This document shows positions 1-9,245 of a DNA stretch of 64,000 nt, in pieces. A program made the position numbers and the translations under genes. The stretch lies in the NCBI GenBank assembly GCA_927797885.1, contig OV696605.1, positions 3,098,420 through 3,162,419 of the forward strand, given 5' to 3'. The notes under the pieces were generated by a model, which was not told the DNA's origin, ran no database searches, and worked only from the letters and a program-made list of their open reading frames with translations. Positions within the stretch are counted from its first letter, which is position 1. Each line of letters begins with the position of its first letter. The stretch is from Gloeomargaritales cyanobacterium VI4D9. Its GTDB lineage: Bacteria > Cyanobacteriota > Cyanobacteriia > Gloeomargaritales > Gloeomargaritaceae.

Positions 1-653
1 AGGATTTCCGCCTCCAATTGCCCGCTGACCGTGAGATAGGCCGGACGGCCAAAAAAATCCTGGGAAAAATCCCCCTCCCCCTGCGGATTCTGGGGAATGC
101 GGTTGGGGTGACGCAGGTCAAACTGGGTAACGGTAAACAATTCCCCCGCCCCCTCACAGTCGCTGGCGGTCAAAATGGGCGTGTGTGCCCATACAAAACC
201 CCGCTCCTGGAAAAACCGATGGATGGCGACCGCACAGTGGTTGCGAATCCGTAGGACGGCCCCAAAGGTATTGGTGCGGGGGCGCAAATGGGCAATCGTG
301 CGTAAAAATTCAAAGGAATGGCGTTTCTTTTGCAGGGGATAGTTGTCCGGGTCCGCATCCCCATACAAGGTAATCGCTTGCGCCTGCAATTCGACCCGTT
401 GCCCTTTGGCGGGAGAGGCGACCAATAGCCCTGTCACCCCAATGGCCGCCCCCGTGTGCAAGCCAGCGGCCAGGTCATAGGCAGGGGATTCCCTGGGGAC
501 GAGTATCTGTAAATTAGCCAGACAACTGCCGTCATTAAGTTCCAAGAAACATAGCTCCTTCAACTCCCGGCGGGTACGCACCCAGCCCTGGGCCAACACC
601 GGGGTATCCGGGGGGGTCTGGTGCAGTAGTTCCCAGATCGGGGTGGCTTGCAT
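1..653 (-). CDS. asnS: Asparagine--tRNA ligase, N-terminal part (cut by window edge)
   Basis: This gene charges tRNA-Asn with asparagine in the cytoplasm. Reading the minus strand from the ATG at 653 gives about 217 codons that run off the window. The product begins MQATPIWELLHQ, followed by an OB-fold anticodon-binding domain containing GWVRTRRELK and FLELNDGS. The start of the class II catalytic domain follows, with RPRTNTFGAVLRIRN (motif 1 area) and then FFGRPAYLTVSGQLEAE, a sequence characteristic of AsnRS. The ATG lies 3 bp after the stop of the HtrA-like gene, so the two are probably co-transcribed and translationally coupled. The remainder of the catalytic domain, including motifs 2 and 3, lies outside the window. 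Identity is confident; completeness cannot be judged. Confidence 0.93.
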   Translation of the reverse strand, partial: MQATPIWELLHQTPPDTPVLAQGWVRTRRELKELCFLELNDGSCLANLQILVPRESPAYDLAAGLHTGAAIGVTGLLVASPAKGQRVELQAQAITLYGDADPDNYPLQKKRHSFEFLRTIAHLRPRTNTFGAVLRIRNHCAVAIHRFFQERGFVWAHTPILTASDCEGAGELFTVTQFDLRHPNRIPQNPQGEGDFSQDFFGRPAYLTVSGQLEAEI

Positions 654-656
654 CAC

Positions 657-1619
657 TTAAAACCGAATCAATACATTTGCCACCCGTCCCTGGCGTGCCA
701 CGGTCAGCACCATCGCTCTGGGTCGGCGATCCAGAAACGCCCGCAATTCTTCCGGGTCCTCCAGGGGACGGCCATTCACCGCCAACAGACGATCCCCCGG
801 ACGCAGACCAATCGCCTCCGCCGGAGAATTGGGTTCCACCTCCCGCACGGTCAGGGTTTCCGGGTCAAGGGCCACCCCCAGGCGCACCCCCTGGGCATTT
901 GGGAGATTGGGGCGGGCTTCCGGTCGGGTGGCCACCGCTGGGCCAGGATTGTTGCGGTTTTGGGCGATAAATTCCTGGGCATTCAGGATGCTGGTGGCAA
1001 ATCCAATGCCGATATTGCCACCCACACTGCCGGGACTCAAAATCGCCCGGTTCACCCCAATCAACTCCCCCCGGGAATTGAGCAGGGGGCCGCCGGAGTT
1101 ACCCGGATTAATCGCCGCATCCGTTTGCAAATCCCCATTGGGAGCAATCCGGCTGAGAATGCCGGTGGTGTAGGTGCCGGACAGACCAAAGGGACTGCCG
1201 ATGGCAAATACTCGCTGCCCCACCTGAATCCCCTCCCGACTCGCCAAGGGCAGGGTGGGCAAACGTCCTTGGACATTCTCCAGACGCAGGAGAGCCAAGT
1301 CCCGCTGCCGGTCGGTGGCAATCACCCGCGCCGTGTAACGGGCACCGGTCTGCGTGATCACCTGTACCGTGCGAAAGCCGCTGACGACGTGTTCCCCGGT
1401 CAGTACCAACCCATCGGGGCTGATGATGCTCCCCGAACCGTTGCCATTCCCCGCCCGAATGGTGACAACGGCAGGGCTGGCCTTTTGATAGACCTGGATG
1501 CTGACCTGCTCATCCCCCTGGAAGCGGGTTTGCGCCCAACTGGGGGAAACTGGGAGCACCGGGGTAGCGGTAGCCAACGTCAAACTCAGAAAGGGCAACA
1601 GCAATGTGGAAGCTTTCAT
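657..1619 (-). CDS. HtrA/Deg-like serine protease with PDZ domain
   Basis: The product is a 320-residue secreted or periplasmic trypsin-like protease of the HtrA/Deg family, which degrades or remodels damaged envelope proteins. An N-terminal signal peptide (about residues 1-29, ending near PSWAQ) precedes the protease domain. The catalytic triad reads as His77 (LTGEHVVSG), Asp107 (RQRDLALL) and Ser175 (NPGNSGGPL). A C-terminal PDZ domain (about 230-320) contains NSPAEAIGLRPGDRLLAVNG. The His motif is GEHVV rather than the common NAHVV, but the triad is complete. At 320 residues with a single PDZ domain, it is shorter than canonical HhoA/HtrA. It sits 3 bp upstream of asnS. Which cyanobacterial Deg paralogue it represents cannot be decided here. 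Confidence 0.9.
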   Translation of the reverse strand: MKASTLLLPFLSLTLATATPVLPVSPSWAQTRFQGDEQVSIQVYQKASPAVVTIRAGNGNGSGSIISPDGLVLTGEHVVSGFRTVQVITQTGARYTARVIATDRQRDLALLRLENVQGRLPTLPLASREGIQVGQRVFAIGSPFGLSGTYTTGILSRIAPNGDLQTDAAINPGNSGGPLLNSRGELIGVNRAILSPGSVGGNIGIGFATSILNAQEFIAQNRNNPGPAVATRPEARPNLPNAQGVRLGVALDPETLTVREVEPNSPAEAIGLRPGDRLLAVNGRPLEDPEELRAFLDRRPRAMVLTVARQGRVANVLIRF

Positions 1620-1672
1620 AGTCGTGGCGAATGCTTAGTATCCAGTTTAGACGCAGAAAGGGGGTCTGGGTT

Positions 1673-2518
1673 TCACGGTTGCCCCACCACCAGTTCAAAC
1701 ACGGCGCGCACCGGTCGGTGGTCACTGTAGGTGGAACGGTTGGCTGGGCTACAGTATTCCGGCTCTGGATAGAGAATATCACTGGCGGCAGGCCAATTTT
1801 TCGCTACACCCGCCACAAACACAAAATCCAAAACCGAATTAAACTCTGGACTACATTGGGTGTCCACCAAAACCTCCGGTTGCACCCAGCGAAACACGTC
1901 ATCTTGGGTCAATAGATCAAACCCCCGATCCCGTTTGCCGCCCCGACTGTCAATATCCCAGTCCAGGTTGTAATCCCCCACCGCAATGATCGGTAAATCC
2001 TGGGTGCGTGCCCATTCATTCAACAATTGCGCCTGCCGATGCCGCTCTTGGGCGGTTTGCTCATCCCCCCGGCGCAGGTGATTGACCATAAACAAAAACC
2101 GTTGTCCCGTCGGTTCAAACCGAAACTCCACCACCAAGGGCGAACGGAGCCGCCCCCGCAGATTGATCTGATCCAATTCCTCATGGCGCAGATAGGTCAA
2201 CCGGCGGGCATTATAGACCACCCCCAACCGGTCCTTGCCCCCGGAACGCCCCAGCAACCAACGGTAATCCGACCCCCAGCCGGACTGCATCGCCTGCCGA
2301 AATTTTTCCATCCAATCGTTGCTCTCCACCTCCGCAAAGCCCCAAATATCCACCTGATTCCGGTGGGGCTGGATGTGTTTTTGGGCAATTACCCTGGCAT
2401 CGGCACTCCCGGATTCCACATTGAAGCCCGCCACCACCAACCGGGATGAGGAATCCACCGGCGCACAGGCGACTAATAACAGTAGGATCCCGCAAACGCC
2501 TGCCCACCAACGACCCAC
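1673..2518 (-). CDS. Putative lipoprotein of endonuclease/exonuclease/phosphatase fold
   Basis: The protein is about 281 residues and resembles the EEP superfamily (DNase I/phosphodiesterase-like metal-dependent hydrolases). Visible EEP features are WGFAEVES (metal-binding Glu), MVNHLRRGDEQTAQERHRQAQLL, the catalytic VGDYNLDWD and the C-terminal SDHRPVRAVFEL. I chose the GTG at 2518. It is preceded by GAGG and followed by a signal peptide ending in the lipobox LLVAC, which would anchor the protein as a lipoprotein. An ATG at 2656 is also in frame but would overlap the upstream gene by almost 100 bp and add a non-conserved N-terminus. The stop of the upstream gene is only about 40 bp away, so the two probably form an operon. 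The substrate is unknown. Confidence 0.75.
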   Translation of the reverse strand: MGRWWAGVCGILLLLVACAPVDSSSRLVVAGFNVESGSADARVIAQKHIQPHRNQVDIWGFAEVESNDWMEKFRQAMQSGWGSDYRWLLGRSGGKDRLGVVYNARRLTYLRHEELDQINLRGRLRSPLVVEFRFEPTGQRFLFMVNHLRRGDEQTAQERHRQAQLLNEWARTQDLPIIAVGDYNLDWDIDSRGGKRDRGFDLLTQDDVFRWVQPEVLVDTQCSPEFNSVLDFVFVAGVAKNWPAASDILYPEPEYCSPANRSTYSDHRPVRAVFELVVGQP

Positions 2519-2558
2519 GAATTTACGCCTCAGAGGATTACCGCCTCTATGATAAAGC

Positions 2559-3932
2559 TCAGGGTAACCAGCGGGGTTGCCGCCCCCATAACCCCAAATC
2601 CTCCGGCAGTTGGGCAATCGGATTCGCCCCCAAAGGCAACCGCCACAGATGCCCATTCACCTCCAGCAATAAATTCCGCCCATCGGGAGCCAGCGCCATC
2701 TGGGGGACAGCCGGGTCGTCAAACTGCACCAGGGGCAGAACCTGCTTGGTGGGCAAGGCAATCGCCGCCAAATAGGGCAGTTCCTGGTAATTATTCGCCT
2801 CCCCCGCCTCGGTAGCAATCACATACACCCACGGTCGTCGGGGGTCAAAACTGGCACTCAGCAAAGAACCCCGCAGGCGCAGTAATTCCTGCTCCCCCGC
2901 CCCGCCCACCAAAAACAGGGAACGGGTAAAATCGCTGTTGAATTTCACCATCAACGCCCGGGTGCCCAGCCGGTCAAAGTCCAACAACTGCCCAAACTTC
3001 GGCAAAAAATCCAAGGGTTTCGCCTCCGGTTGCAAGGGCAGTAACGCCAACCCCTCCCCTTTTGCCATCACCAGATTTTGCCCATCTGGGGTTACCCGAA
3101 AATCCCCACCCAACGCCAGATGCAACGCCCGCCGCCTGCCACCCAACTCCACCTGCCACAGCCCCGACTGCGCCGAATTGTGCAAACTCGCCCGTGCCAC
3201 CACCAACTTATCCCCGCTGGGAGCCAGGTCAAATTTCAAATTCTGAAACCCCTCACTCGCCAACAGGGTTTCCACCCGTCCTGCCGTCTGCTGGGGGGGC
3301 GTACCGTTGGGCGTAGCGTACTGCAACCCCGTCGTTACTGTGTACAATTCCGTTCCCGCCAAAGGGTCATCCCGCCGTTGGGCACTAAACACCACCCGAT
3401 CCGCCTGGGGCAAGGGCTGGGCATCCAAAACGGTCAAATCCGCCGGGGTCAACACCTGATGGGTTCCCTGGGTGAAATTGTGCAGTACCAGTCTGCCCGT
3501 TTCCTCCCCCTGGGTGCCCACATAAATAAACCCCTGATCCCGAGTGGCAAACCGCCCCTGAAACGGCTCGATCCGCTCCCCCCGCCCGTACTTATCCTTC
3601 GCCTCCGTCAGTTCAACCTGGTACTCCCGCCCATAGGGAATCGGCTCCAGCAGGGTATAAGCCAAGCGGCGACCCGCCCAACTCACCTTCCCCGGCAGAC
3701 CCGGCGTAATGCGTAAATGCTGTTCCACCGTGCGGGTATCCATCGGGCGGTTAAACGTCAACAAAAAGGCTTTATCCTGCGCCCCCACCACCCGTTCCTG
3801 CCAGGAAAATTGTTGCACCCGGGGACGGGAATGATCCCCCCCACCTAACAACAGGGCGAGCACCACACCCAAGACTGCCAATACCAACCACGCCGCCCGG
3901 TCTAAAGGTTGCCCAAACCAATGCTGACGCAC
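2559..3932 (-). CDS. Membrane-anchored protein with Ig-like and beta-propeller-like repeats
   Basis: The product is a 457-residue protein of unknown function. One N-terminal transmembrane segment (about residues 13-31, WLVLAVLGVVLALLLGG) anchors it, with the remainder predicted outside the cytoplasm. Residues 40-135 resemble a bacterial Ig-like SbsA/Big_5 domain (FLLTFNRPMDTRTVEQHL... YQVELTEAKDKYGRG). The rest is a series of beta-rich repeats ending in blades such as MALAPDGRNLLLEVNGHLWRL, like a TolB or WD-type propeller. No catalytic motif is visible. The next gene downstream, encoding the EEP-fold lipoprotein, starts about 40 bp after the stop, and both products are exported. Domain naming is by pattern only. 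Confidence 0.65.
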   Translation of the reverse strand: MRQHWFGQPLDRAAWLVLAVLGVVLALLLGGGDHSRPRVQQFSWQERVVGAQDKAFLLTFNRPMDTRTVEQHLRITPGLPGKVSWAGRRLAYTLLEPIPYGREYQVELTEAKDKYGRGERIEPFQGRFATRDQGFIYVGTQGEETGRLVLHNFTQGTHQVLTPADLTVLDAQPLPQADRVVFSAQRRDDPLAGTELYTVTTGLQYATPNGTPPQQTAGRVETLLASEGFQNLKFDLAPSGDKLVVARASLHNSAQSGLWQVELGGRRRALHLALGGDFRVTPDGQNLVMAKGEGLALLPLQPEAKPLDFLPKFGQLLDFDRLGTRALMVKFNSDFTRSLFLVGGAGEQELLRLRGSLLSASFDPRRPWVYVIATEAGEANNYQELPYLAAIALPTKQVLPLVQFDDPAVPQMALAPDGRNLLLEVNGHLWRLPLGANPIAQLPEDLGLWGRQPRWLP

Positions 3933-3973
3933 CCCTCACCCCCAGGTTGCCGTCTAGTTAATCACTATATCAC

Positions 3974-4345
3974 CTACGTTGCCGCTGAATTACCCTTGCG
4001 CCGTGTCCGCCCCCGATACTCCGACTTGCGCCGCAAACCCAACGCCTGCACCTGCGCCGAATCCCGCCCATACTGGGCAATCACCTGCTCCTTTGCCGCC
4101 AAAATCAAATTGTGAAACCGCCACTCACTGCTATTCGCCTCATCCCGTGCCGCCTTCGCCGCCGCCAACGTTTGCACCTCCAAAGACTGCTTCGCCTGCA
4201 TGGTCTGCAACGCCTCCGTCAACACCTCCCGCCGACACTCCGGGTTGCTGGGGGTGTAATCGGGAAACGCCAGCAGTGCCGCCAACACCTCCTGATCCGC
4301 CTGCAACAGAGCCGGACGCAACCGCCGTGACTCATCTTTAGCCAT
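3974..4345 (-). CDS. Small hypothetical protein
   Basis: This is a 123-residue protein that I do not recognise. I use the ATG at 4345 (MAKDESRRLRP) rather than the in-frame TTG four codons earlier. The sequence is largely helical, with an Ala/Glu/Gln-rich middle (LTEALQTMQAKQSLEVQTLAAAK is a likely coiled coil) and a strongly basic tail (LRRKSEYRGRTRRKGN). A basic tail could bind nucleic acid, but no family motif supports this. It is encoded on the same strand as the genes at 2559-3932, about 40 bp upstream of them, with an AT-rich spacer behind it. Confidence 0.5.
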   Translation of the reverse strand: MAKDESRRLRPALLQADQEVLAALLAFPDYTPSNPECRREVLTEALQTMQAKQSLEVQTLAAAKAARDEANSSEWRFHNLILAAKEQVIAQYGRDSAQVQALGLRRKSEYRGRTRRKGNSAAT

Positions 4346-4914
4346 AACAATACCCAACTATAAACAACTGCTCCCAGTATATTCCCAAAATCAATTAACG
4401 TAAATTAAACGCTAATAAAGCTAAAGTCTAATTTATTAAAATTTTTACTTAATCTAAAAATATTAGGGTTTAATTTAATATTATTATTTTATCATTTTAT
4501 AAAATTATAGCTTACGCTTAGCAAATTAAGGTTTGCGTTAATAATATCAAGTTGTAACTATGCTCAACTATATTTTAGCCAAGGGGTAACTCCCAAAAAT
4601 CCGCCTGTGACGTAGGGAAATTTAGCCCCCTAGGCAGGAAAACAGTCGCCTGGGCATATCCCTTATCGGATAGGGCAAAGAGCAAACCATTCAATCCATC
4701 ACCCTTAAATTAAATTTTTATCACTGCAAAAGCGATTTTTACATCAGATTAAAAGTGAATTAATTAATAATTGACCGCCAAATTTTAATTCTAAAGTAAA
4801 CCCTAATTTTCGTTGATTTTTCCCAATCGGCAATCTAAAATCAAGGCAACAAGACCCAGTCCAACAAAACGCCAATTTAATCCCTTACCCAAGAGTAAAC
4901 ATTAAGGATTGGTT
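4346..4914. other. AT-rich intergenic region, no gene seen
   Basis: This stretch of about 570 bp is visibly richer in A and T than its surroundings, with long runs such as TTAATATTATTATTTTATC, and contains no convincing reading frame. It separates divergent transcription units. Its last 60 bp or so (from about 4835) recur before the paralogous gene at 7158, including CAACAAAACGCCAATT and ATTAAGGATTGGTT, so that part belongs to the tandem duplication. It is the natural place for the promoter of the gene at 4915, but I cannot identify a specific element. A low-GC island with no gene could be an acquired or formerly mobile segment. Confidence 0.5.
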
Positions 4915-6639
4915 ATGGACGAAGCCACCCTGACCCAGCAGTTAGAAGCCCGTCTCAATGACAGCAGTTTAGTCCTGCAAGTTGCCTTTGCCGCCCCCTA
5001 TGTGCAGGTGGTGATTAACCGCACCCAACTGCCCCCGGATTATCCCACTTTGAGCCAGCGCATTGCTGAATTATTGGGGCAAATCGGCATTCCAGAGATG
5101 CAATATGTTGCCGTTTACGGGCGGGTGTACGGTCAAGAAGAATTAGAATACGAAACTAGTTTAGCCATTGTGCCACCGGAACCTGTTGCCCCCAGTCCAG
5201 CAAGCACCAGTGAAAATCTTTTTTTAACCGCAGTTGCCGATACCCCTGCCCCCAGCGAACCCGAACCCTTTCACCTCGCCAAATACTGTTTTACCCGCAA
5301 CCGGGCATTATTAACGGCTGATTTACCCAGCCCCAAAATTGCCCTCGCAGAGTTACTCCGGGATTTTGATAGTTTTCTGGACTCAGAGAAGCAATTGATA
5401 TTAGAGCAATTCAGTACTTTTTTACGCAATCCCGATGGGGTCAATACGGGAAATTGGTCGGAGGCAATGCGGGCGTGGTTGGGTAAAGTGCGGAACTTTG
5501 GGGATGAAGAAACCCGCAATATGGCGATTTGGCTAAGTCGTTATTGTGCCCACCCGGAGACCACCCTGGAGACGGTGCGGGGGGTGATCAAGGCGGCGAA
5601 GGAAGCGGCAAAAGAACGTGCCAGACAGGAGCGGGAAGCCCGTTTAGCCGAACGGCAAGCGAGAACGACATCGGGGGGACGGAGTCAGCCAAACACTTCT
5701 ACTAACCGCCAGCAACGGGGAAGCACCCCACCTCGCCGCCCCAGAAGCCCTGCCGCCAAGGTGTTTGCCATTTTGGGGTTAATCGTAGCCACTGTGGTCA
5801 GCACCTGGTTTTTCCGGGGGTTTACCCTGGCATTGGATGTGTTCAGCACCATCATATTCGTGTTCAGCTTTTTGGGGGGATGGTTTAGTGGTTTAACTAA
5901 GGCTAATGAGGGTTTGATTATCGGACGTGTGAGTACGACAGCCCTTTTTACCTATTTAATTCTCGCCATTGTCCTGCTACCCATTGCTATTATTATTTAT
6001 TTTATATTAGCCTTTCTCTTTGGGTTTTTAGTAATTCCCTATGTAGCCGCTCTGGCGGGGGGTATCGTGGGAGCTTTGGGTCGTTGGTTCCTAGAAGGTT
6101 TTGGGGAAGAGGACGAAGCTGAAGGGGTCAAATATGGCAGATTTTATGGCCTTGGTAAGGGCTTGTTGGTATTAACGTTGATAGCCCACTTTGCAGGGAT
6201 TTTATGGGGTGGATTGCCGGGATTGGAGGGCTTTAGTTTGGGTGGTAATGAACAGCACCTCACAGAAATACCAAATTTTAGCGGTGAAAAGTGTGCGTCA
6301 ATTCAACGAGGGATGACTGTTCGAGAAGTAGAAAAAATTCTCAACGCCCCGCCCAACCAAGTTGGTTCCGTGAATGGGCAGACTGAATATGGATGGGAAT
6401 ATGAGAATGCAAAAATAGTTGTCGTTACGGAACAACAGATTGACGAACAAACTCTCTTCAATGAAGCTTTGTATCTCAAGAGTACCAACCCGGATATAAC
6501 GCGAGAACAAGCGATGAAACACTTTGAAGGGAAGGGGATATTCAGTCGTGATAAAAAAATTGTGGCAGTGGATAATTGTCTGGTCTGCACCACTGAAGAA
6601 ACTTTAGGGGGTGGAAGCATCCGCAGTTGTAGTAATTAA
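4915..6639 (+). CDS. Multidomain membrane protein with BamE-like C-terminus (paralogue 1)
   Basis: The product has 574 residues and an uncharacterised function. The ATG at 4915 has AAGGA six bases upstream; a TTG two codons earlier is in frame. Residues 1-85 form a small alpha/beta domain (SSLVLQVAF, then MQYVAVYGRVYGQE). About 118-228 is helical, followed by a charged Ala/Glu/Arg segment (228-252) and a low-complexity Ser/Pro/Arg linker. Transmembrane segments lie near 283-325, 343-390 and 415-433. The C-terminus (about 455-505) resembles the SmpA/BamE fold (IQRGMTVREVEKILNAP), ending with CLVC at 555-558 and Cys572. It is paralogous to the gene at 7158. Domain assignments are inferred from pattern, not from a search. 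Confidence 0.65.
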   Translation: MDEATLTQQLEARLNDSSLVLQVAFAAPYVQVVINRTQLPPDYPTLSQRIAELLGQIGIPEMQYVAVYGRVYGQEELEYETSLAIVPPEPVAPSPASTSENLFLTAVADTPAPSEPEPFHLAKYCFTRNRALLTADLPSPKIALAELLRDFDSFLDSEKQLILEQFSTFLRNPDGVNTGNWSEAMRAWLGKVRNFGDEETRNMAIWLSRYCAHPETTLETVRGVIKAAKEAAKERARQEREARLAERQARTTSGGRSQPNTSTNRQQRGSTPPRRPRSPAAKVFAILGLIVATVVSTWFFRGFTLALDVFSTIIFVFSFLGGWFSGLTKANEGLIIGRVSTTALFTYLILAIVLLPIAIIIYFILAFLFGFLVIPYVAALAGGIVGALGRWFLEGFGEEDEAEGVKYGRFYGLGKGLLVLTLIAHFAGILWGGLPGLEGFSLGGNEQHLTEIPNFSGEKCASIQRGMTVREVEKILNAPPNQVGSVNGQTEYGWEYENAKIVVVTEQQIDEQTLFNEALYLKSTNPDITREQAMKHFEGKGIFSRDKKIVAVDNCLVCTTEETLGGGSIRSCSN

Positions 6640-6656
6640 AGGGTAGTAGTAGGGAT

Positions 6657-6989
6657 GTGTCCCTGATCTTTACTTTTGGTAATTTTAAGATTAACCAGAG
6701 CAGACCTGATGCCACAATTCAACGAACTGAAAATGAACGTTTTACCATTCAAAATGCCATTGATTTGATTGGTACTGGTGCAACAAGCATTGAGTCGGAG
6801 ATTAGAGCAGGCCGACCTGGTTATGTCTGGAATTACGACAATGCACGCATTGTTTTACTTTCAGATGACATATCTAAAGAAGGGGTTGTTGATGTGGTGG
6901 CGGTCTGTATGACTTGTGAAAAGACAAATACAGGAGGTACAGTCTGTCAGGGTCGAAATTTACTTGGTGACTTTGACTTTGATGAATAG
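6657..6989 (+). CDS. Small BamE-like protein with Cys motif, downstream of paralogue 1
   Basis: This 110-residue frame starts with a GTG 18 bp after the stop of the membrane-protein gene. Its second half, ESEIRAGRPGYVWNYDNAR followed by VVDVVAVCMTCEKTNTGG, matches the C-terminal part of the neighbouring membrane proteins: an aromatic WxY/WNY strand, then a Cys-x2-Cys and a final Cys (GGTVC). It looks like a stand-alone relative of their BamE-like tail. No signal peptide, lipobox or good ribosome binding site is visible, so it may be a free cytoplasmic protein or a detached gene fragment kept by duplication. A near-identical 3' part recurs at 9246-9430. Function is unknown. Confidence 0.5.
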   Translation: MSLIFTFGNFKINQSRPDATIQRTENERFTIQNAIDLIGTGATSIESEIRAGRPGYVWNYDNARIVLLSDDISKEGVVDVVAVCMTCEKTNTGGTVCQGRNLLGDFDFDE

Positions 6990-7157
6990 GGTGGGTGGAG
7001 GTTGAGGGATGAATAAAATTTTCAAATATAGCAATCTCAGGGATTTATGCCAATATTCCATGCAACGGATTTCCCGTCTAAAATCGAGGCAAGCAAATAC
7101 AGGTCAACAAAACGCCAATTGCACCCCTGAACCCAGAGGAAAGATTAAGGATTGGTT

Positions 7158-9062
7158 ATGGACGAAGCCACCCTGACTCGACAGTTAGAAGCCAGTTTGA
7201 ATGACAGCAGTTTAGTCCTGCAAGTTGCCTTTGCTGTCCCCTACGTGCAGGTGGTGATTAACCGCACCCAACTCCCGCCGGATTATCCCGCCCTGAGCCA
7301 GCGTATCGCCGAGTTATTGGGGCAAATCGGCATTCCAGAGATGCAATATGTCGCCGTTTACGGACGGGTATATGGGCAAGAAGACTTAGAATATGAAACC
7401 AGTTTAGCCATCGTCGCACCGGCACCGACTGCCCCCATCCCAGTTAGCAGTAGCGAAAATCCTTTTTTAACCGCAGTTGCCGATACTCCTGCCCCTAGCG
7501 AACCTGAACCGTTTAACCTTGCCAAATACTGTTTTACCCGCAACCGGGCGTTATTAACGGCTGACTTACCCAGCCCCAAAATTGCCCTGGCAGAGTTACT
7601 CCGGGATTTTGATCATTTTCTGGACTCAGAGAAGCAATTGATTTTAGAGCAATTCAGCACGTTTTTACGCAATCCTGATGGGGTCAATACGGCGAATTGG
7701 TCAGAGGAAATGCGGGCGTGGTTGGGGAAAGTGCGGAACTTTGGGGATGAAGAAACCCGCAATATGGCGATTTGGTTGAGTCGTTATTGTGCCCACCCGG
7801 AGACCACTCTGGAGACGGTGCGGGGGGTAATCAAAGCGGCAGAGGAAGCGGCAAAAGAACGTGCCAGACAGGAGCGGGAAGCCCGTTTAGCCGAACGGCA
7901 AGGGAGGACGACCTCGGGGGGACGGAGCCATCCAACTGCTGATCATCGCCAGCAACGGGGAAGCACCCCACCTCACCGCCCCAGAAGCCCTGCCGCCAAG
8001 GTGTTTGCCCTTTTGGGGTTAATCGTGGTGACTGTGGTCAGCACCTGGTTTTTCCGGGGGATTACCCGTGCGTTGGATGTGTTCAGCACTGTCTTGTTTG
8101 TGATCGGCTTTTTGTTCGGATGGTTTGGTGGCTTAGCCAAAGTTAATACTATTGGAGGAGTTGATTCTGAGAACGAATTTCTTAAGATGATTTTTCCCGT
8201 CTATTTACTTATTGGGATTGTGCTTTCACCTATTACCATCATCACTAAGGATGGTTTGACTCTTTGGCGTAGGAGTAAGCAAGTTTTTTTCGGACACTTA
8301 CTTTTGGGGACTGTGCTTTCAGCTACTGCCATCATCAGTCTTTATATATTGAGCCTTTTGCTTGGTAGTGGGATAGTGATTTTTGGTGTGGCTTTGTTTG
8401 TCGGGGCTATCGTGGGATCATTGGGTTGTTGGCTCCTAGAGAGGTTTGGGGAAAATGACGAAGCAGAAGGGGTCAAATATGGCAGATTTTATGGTCTCAG
8501 CAAGACTGTGTTGTTGTGGACAGTAATAGCTCACTTTGCAGGGATTTTGTTAAGTGGATTGCCGGGATTGGAGGACTTTGAGTTTACCGGTACAGCGATA
8601 CCAGATTTTAGCAATGAGAAATGTGCATCAATTCAACAAGGGATGACTGTTCGAGAAGTAGAAAAAATTCTCAATGCTTTGCCTAAGACAGTTAGTTTTT
8701 CGGTTGATGGACGTGATGAATCTATATGGCGTGCTAAATTTATATGGAACTATTACAATGGTCAAATAGAAGTCGTAACGGAAGAAATTATTGACAAATC
8801 TAATTTGCCTCCTGATAATAAGTATGCGAAGTATGGACTTGGGGAATATAAATATTATGAATACTCTCATGAAGCAAAGAAGTACTTTAAAGAGAAAGGT
8901 ATTTTTGATCGTGACAAAAAAATTGTTATAGTTCCTCAATGTGGGGTTTGCACCTGGGAACGTGCGCCAGAAGGAGGACTTGTGCGCCTTTGTGATAACT
9001 TTGAGGAACTTCCAAATCCTAGCAGTCCCCCTAACCTTGACGGAAGCGAAACTCCACAATAG
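7158..9062 (+). CDS. Multidomain membrane protein with BamE-like C-terminus (paralogue 2)
   Basis: The product is the 634-residue paralogue of the gene at 4915, with the same leader, AAGG site and start context (ATG at 7158). The N-terminal domain and the helical middle are almost identical to copy 1. The membrane region differs: it carries an extra segment of about 50 residues (SENEFLKMIFPVYLLIGIVL... WRRSKQVFFGHLLLGTVL), so it probably has additional transmembrane passes. The C-terminal BamE-like region keeps IQQGMTVREVEKILNA and the Cys motif CGVC plus a later Cys, but has different loops and a Pro/Ser-rich tail. The pattern suggests duplication followed by diversification of the membrane and exposed parts. 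Confidence 0.65.
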   Translation: MDEATLTRQLEASLNDSSLVLQVAFAVPYVQVVINRTQLPPDYPALSQRIAELLGQIGIPEMQYVAVYGRVYGQEDLEYETSLAIVAPAPTAPIPVSSSENPFLTAVADTPAPSEPEPFNLAKYCFTRNRALLTADLPSPKIALAELLRDFDHFLDSEKQLILEQFSTFLRNPDGVNTANWSEEMRAWLGKVRNFGDEETRNMAIWLSRYCAHPETTLETVRGVIKAAEEAAKERARQEREARLAERQGRTTSGGRSHPTADHRQQRGSTPPHRPRSPAAKVFALLGLIVVTVVSTWFFRGITRALDVFSTVLFVIGFLFGWFGGLAKVNTIGGVDSENEFLKMIFPVYLLIGIVLSPITIITKDGLTLWRRSKQVFFGHLLLGTVLSATAIISLYILSLLLGSGIVIFGVALFVGAIVGSLGCWLLERFGENDEAEGVKYGRFYGLSKTVLLWTVIAHFAGILLSGLPGLEDFEFTGTAIPDFSNEKCASIQQGMTVREVEKILNALPKTVSFSVDGRDESIWRAKFIWNYYNGQIEVVTEEIIDKSNLPPDNKYAKYGLGEYKYYEYSHEAKKYFKEKGIFDRDKKIVIVPQCGVCTWERAPEGGLVRLCDNFEELPNPSSPPNLDGSETPQ

Positions 9063-9131
9063 TGCATTGATCTGGAGTCCACACATTGCCGCAAATTCAT
9101 GCTAATTGCAAAATGTGGACGGCTCTATAAT

Positions 9132-9244
9132 ACAGCCTGTCCATAAATTAAAGGATACAAAGAATCTTATTTCCAAGGTTTAGTTTAATGAGGCTTAGAG
9201 CCGGTGGGTTTACAGCCGTATCCCCTAATTACTTAATAGGCTGT
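9132..9244 (-). mobile_element. Miniature element of the local IS4-like family
   Basis: This is a 113-bp segment with terminal inverted repeats ACAGCCT...AGGCTGT. Its 9132 end, ACAGCCTGTCC... AATTAAAGGATACAAA, corresponds to the right end of the IS4-like element at 44033-45382 (reverse complement TTTGTATCCTTTAATT). Its other end resembles the IS left end (GGGGATAC...). The same architecture is seen at 38946-39063. It sits exactly where the 5' part of the second small BamE-like gene should be, and the homology to copy 1 resumes at AGAGCAGGCC immediately after it. No reading frame is carried. Confidence 0.65.
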
Positions 9245-9245
9245 A

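Noticed and set aside
648..1730. A 360-codon plus-strand open frame
   Set aside because: It lies opposite the HtrA-like protease gene, which has a signal peptide, catalytic triad and PDZ domain. The plus-strand translation is low-complexity and shadows GC-rich coding DNA.
4346..4914. A replication origin in the AT-rich spacer
   Set aside because: I saw no cluster of DnaA boxes and no dnaA, dnaN or gyr genes nearby. AT-richness alone is insufficient.
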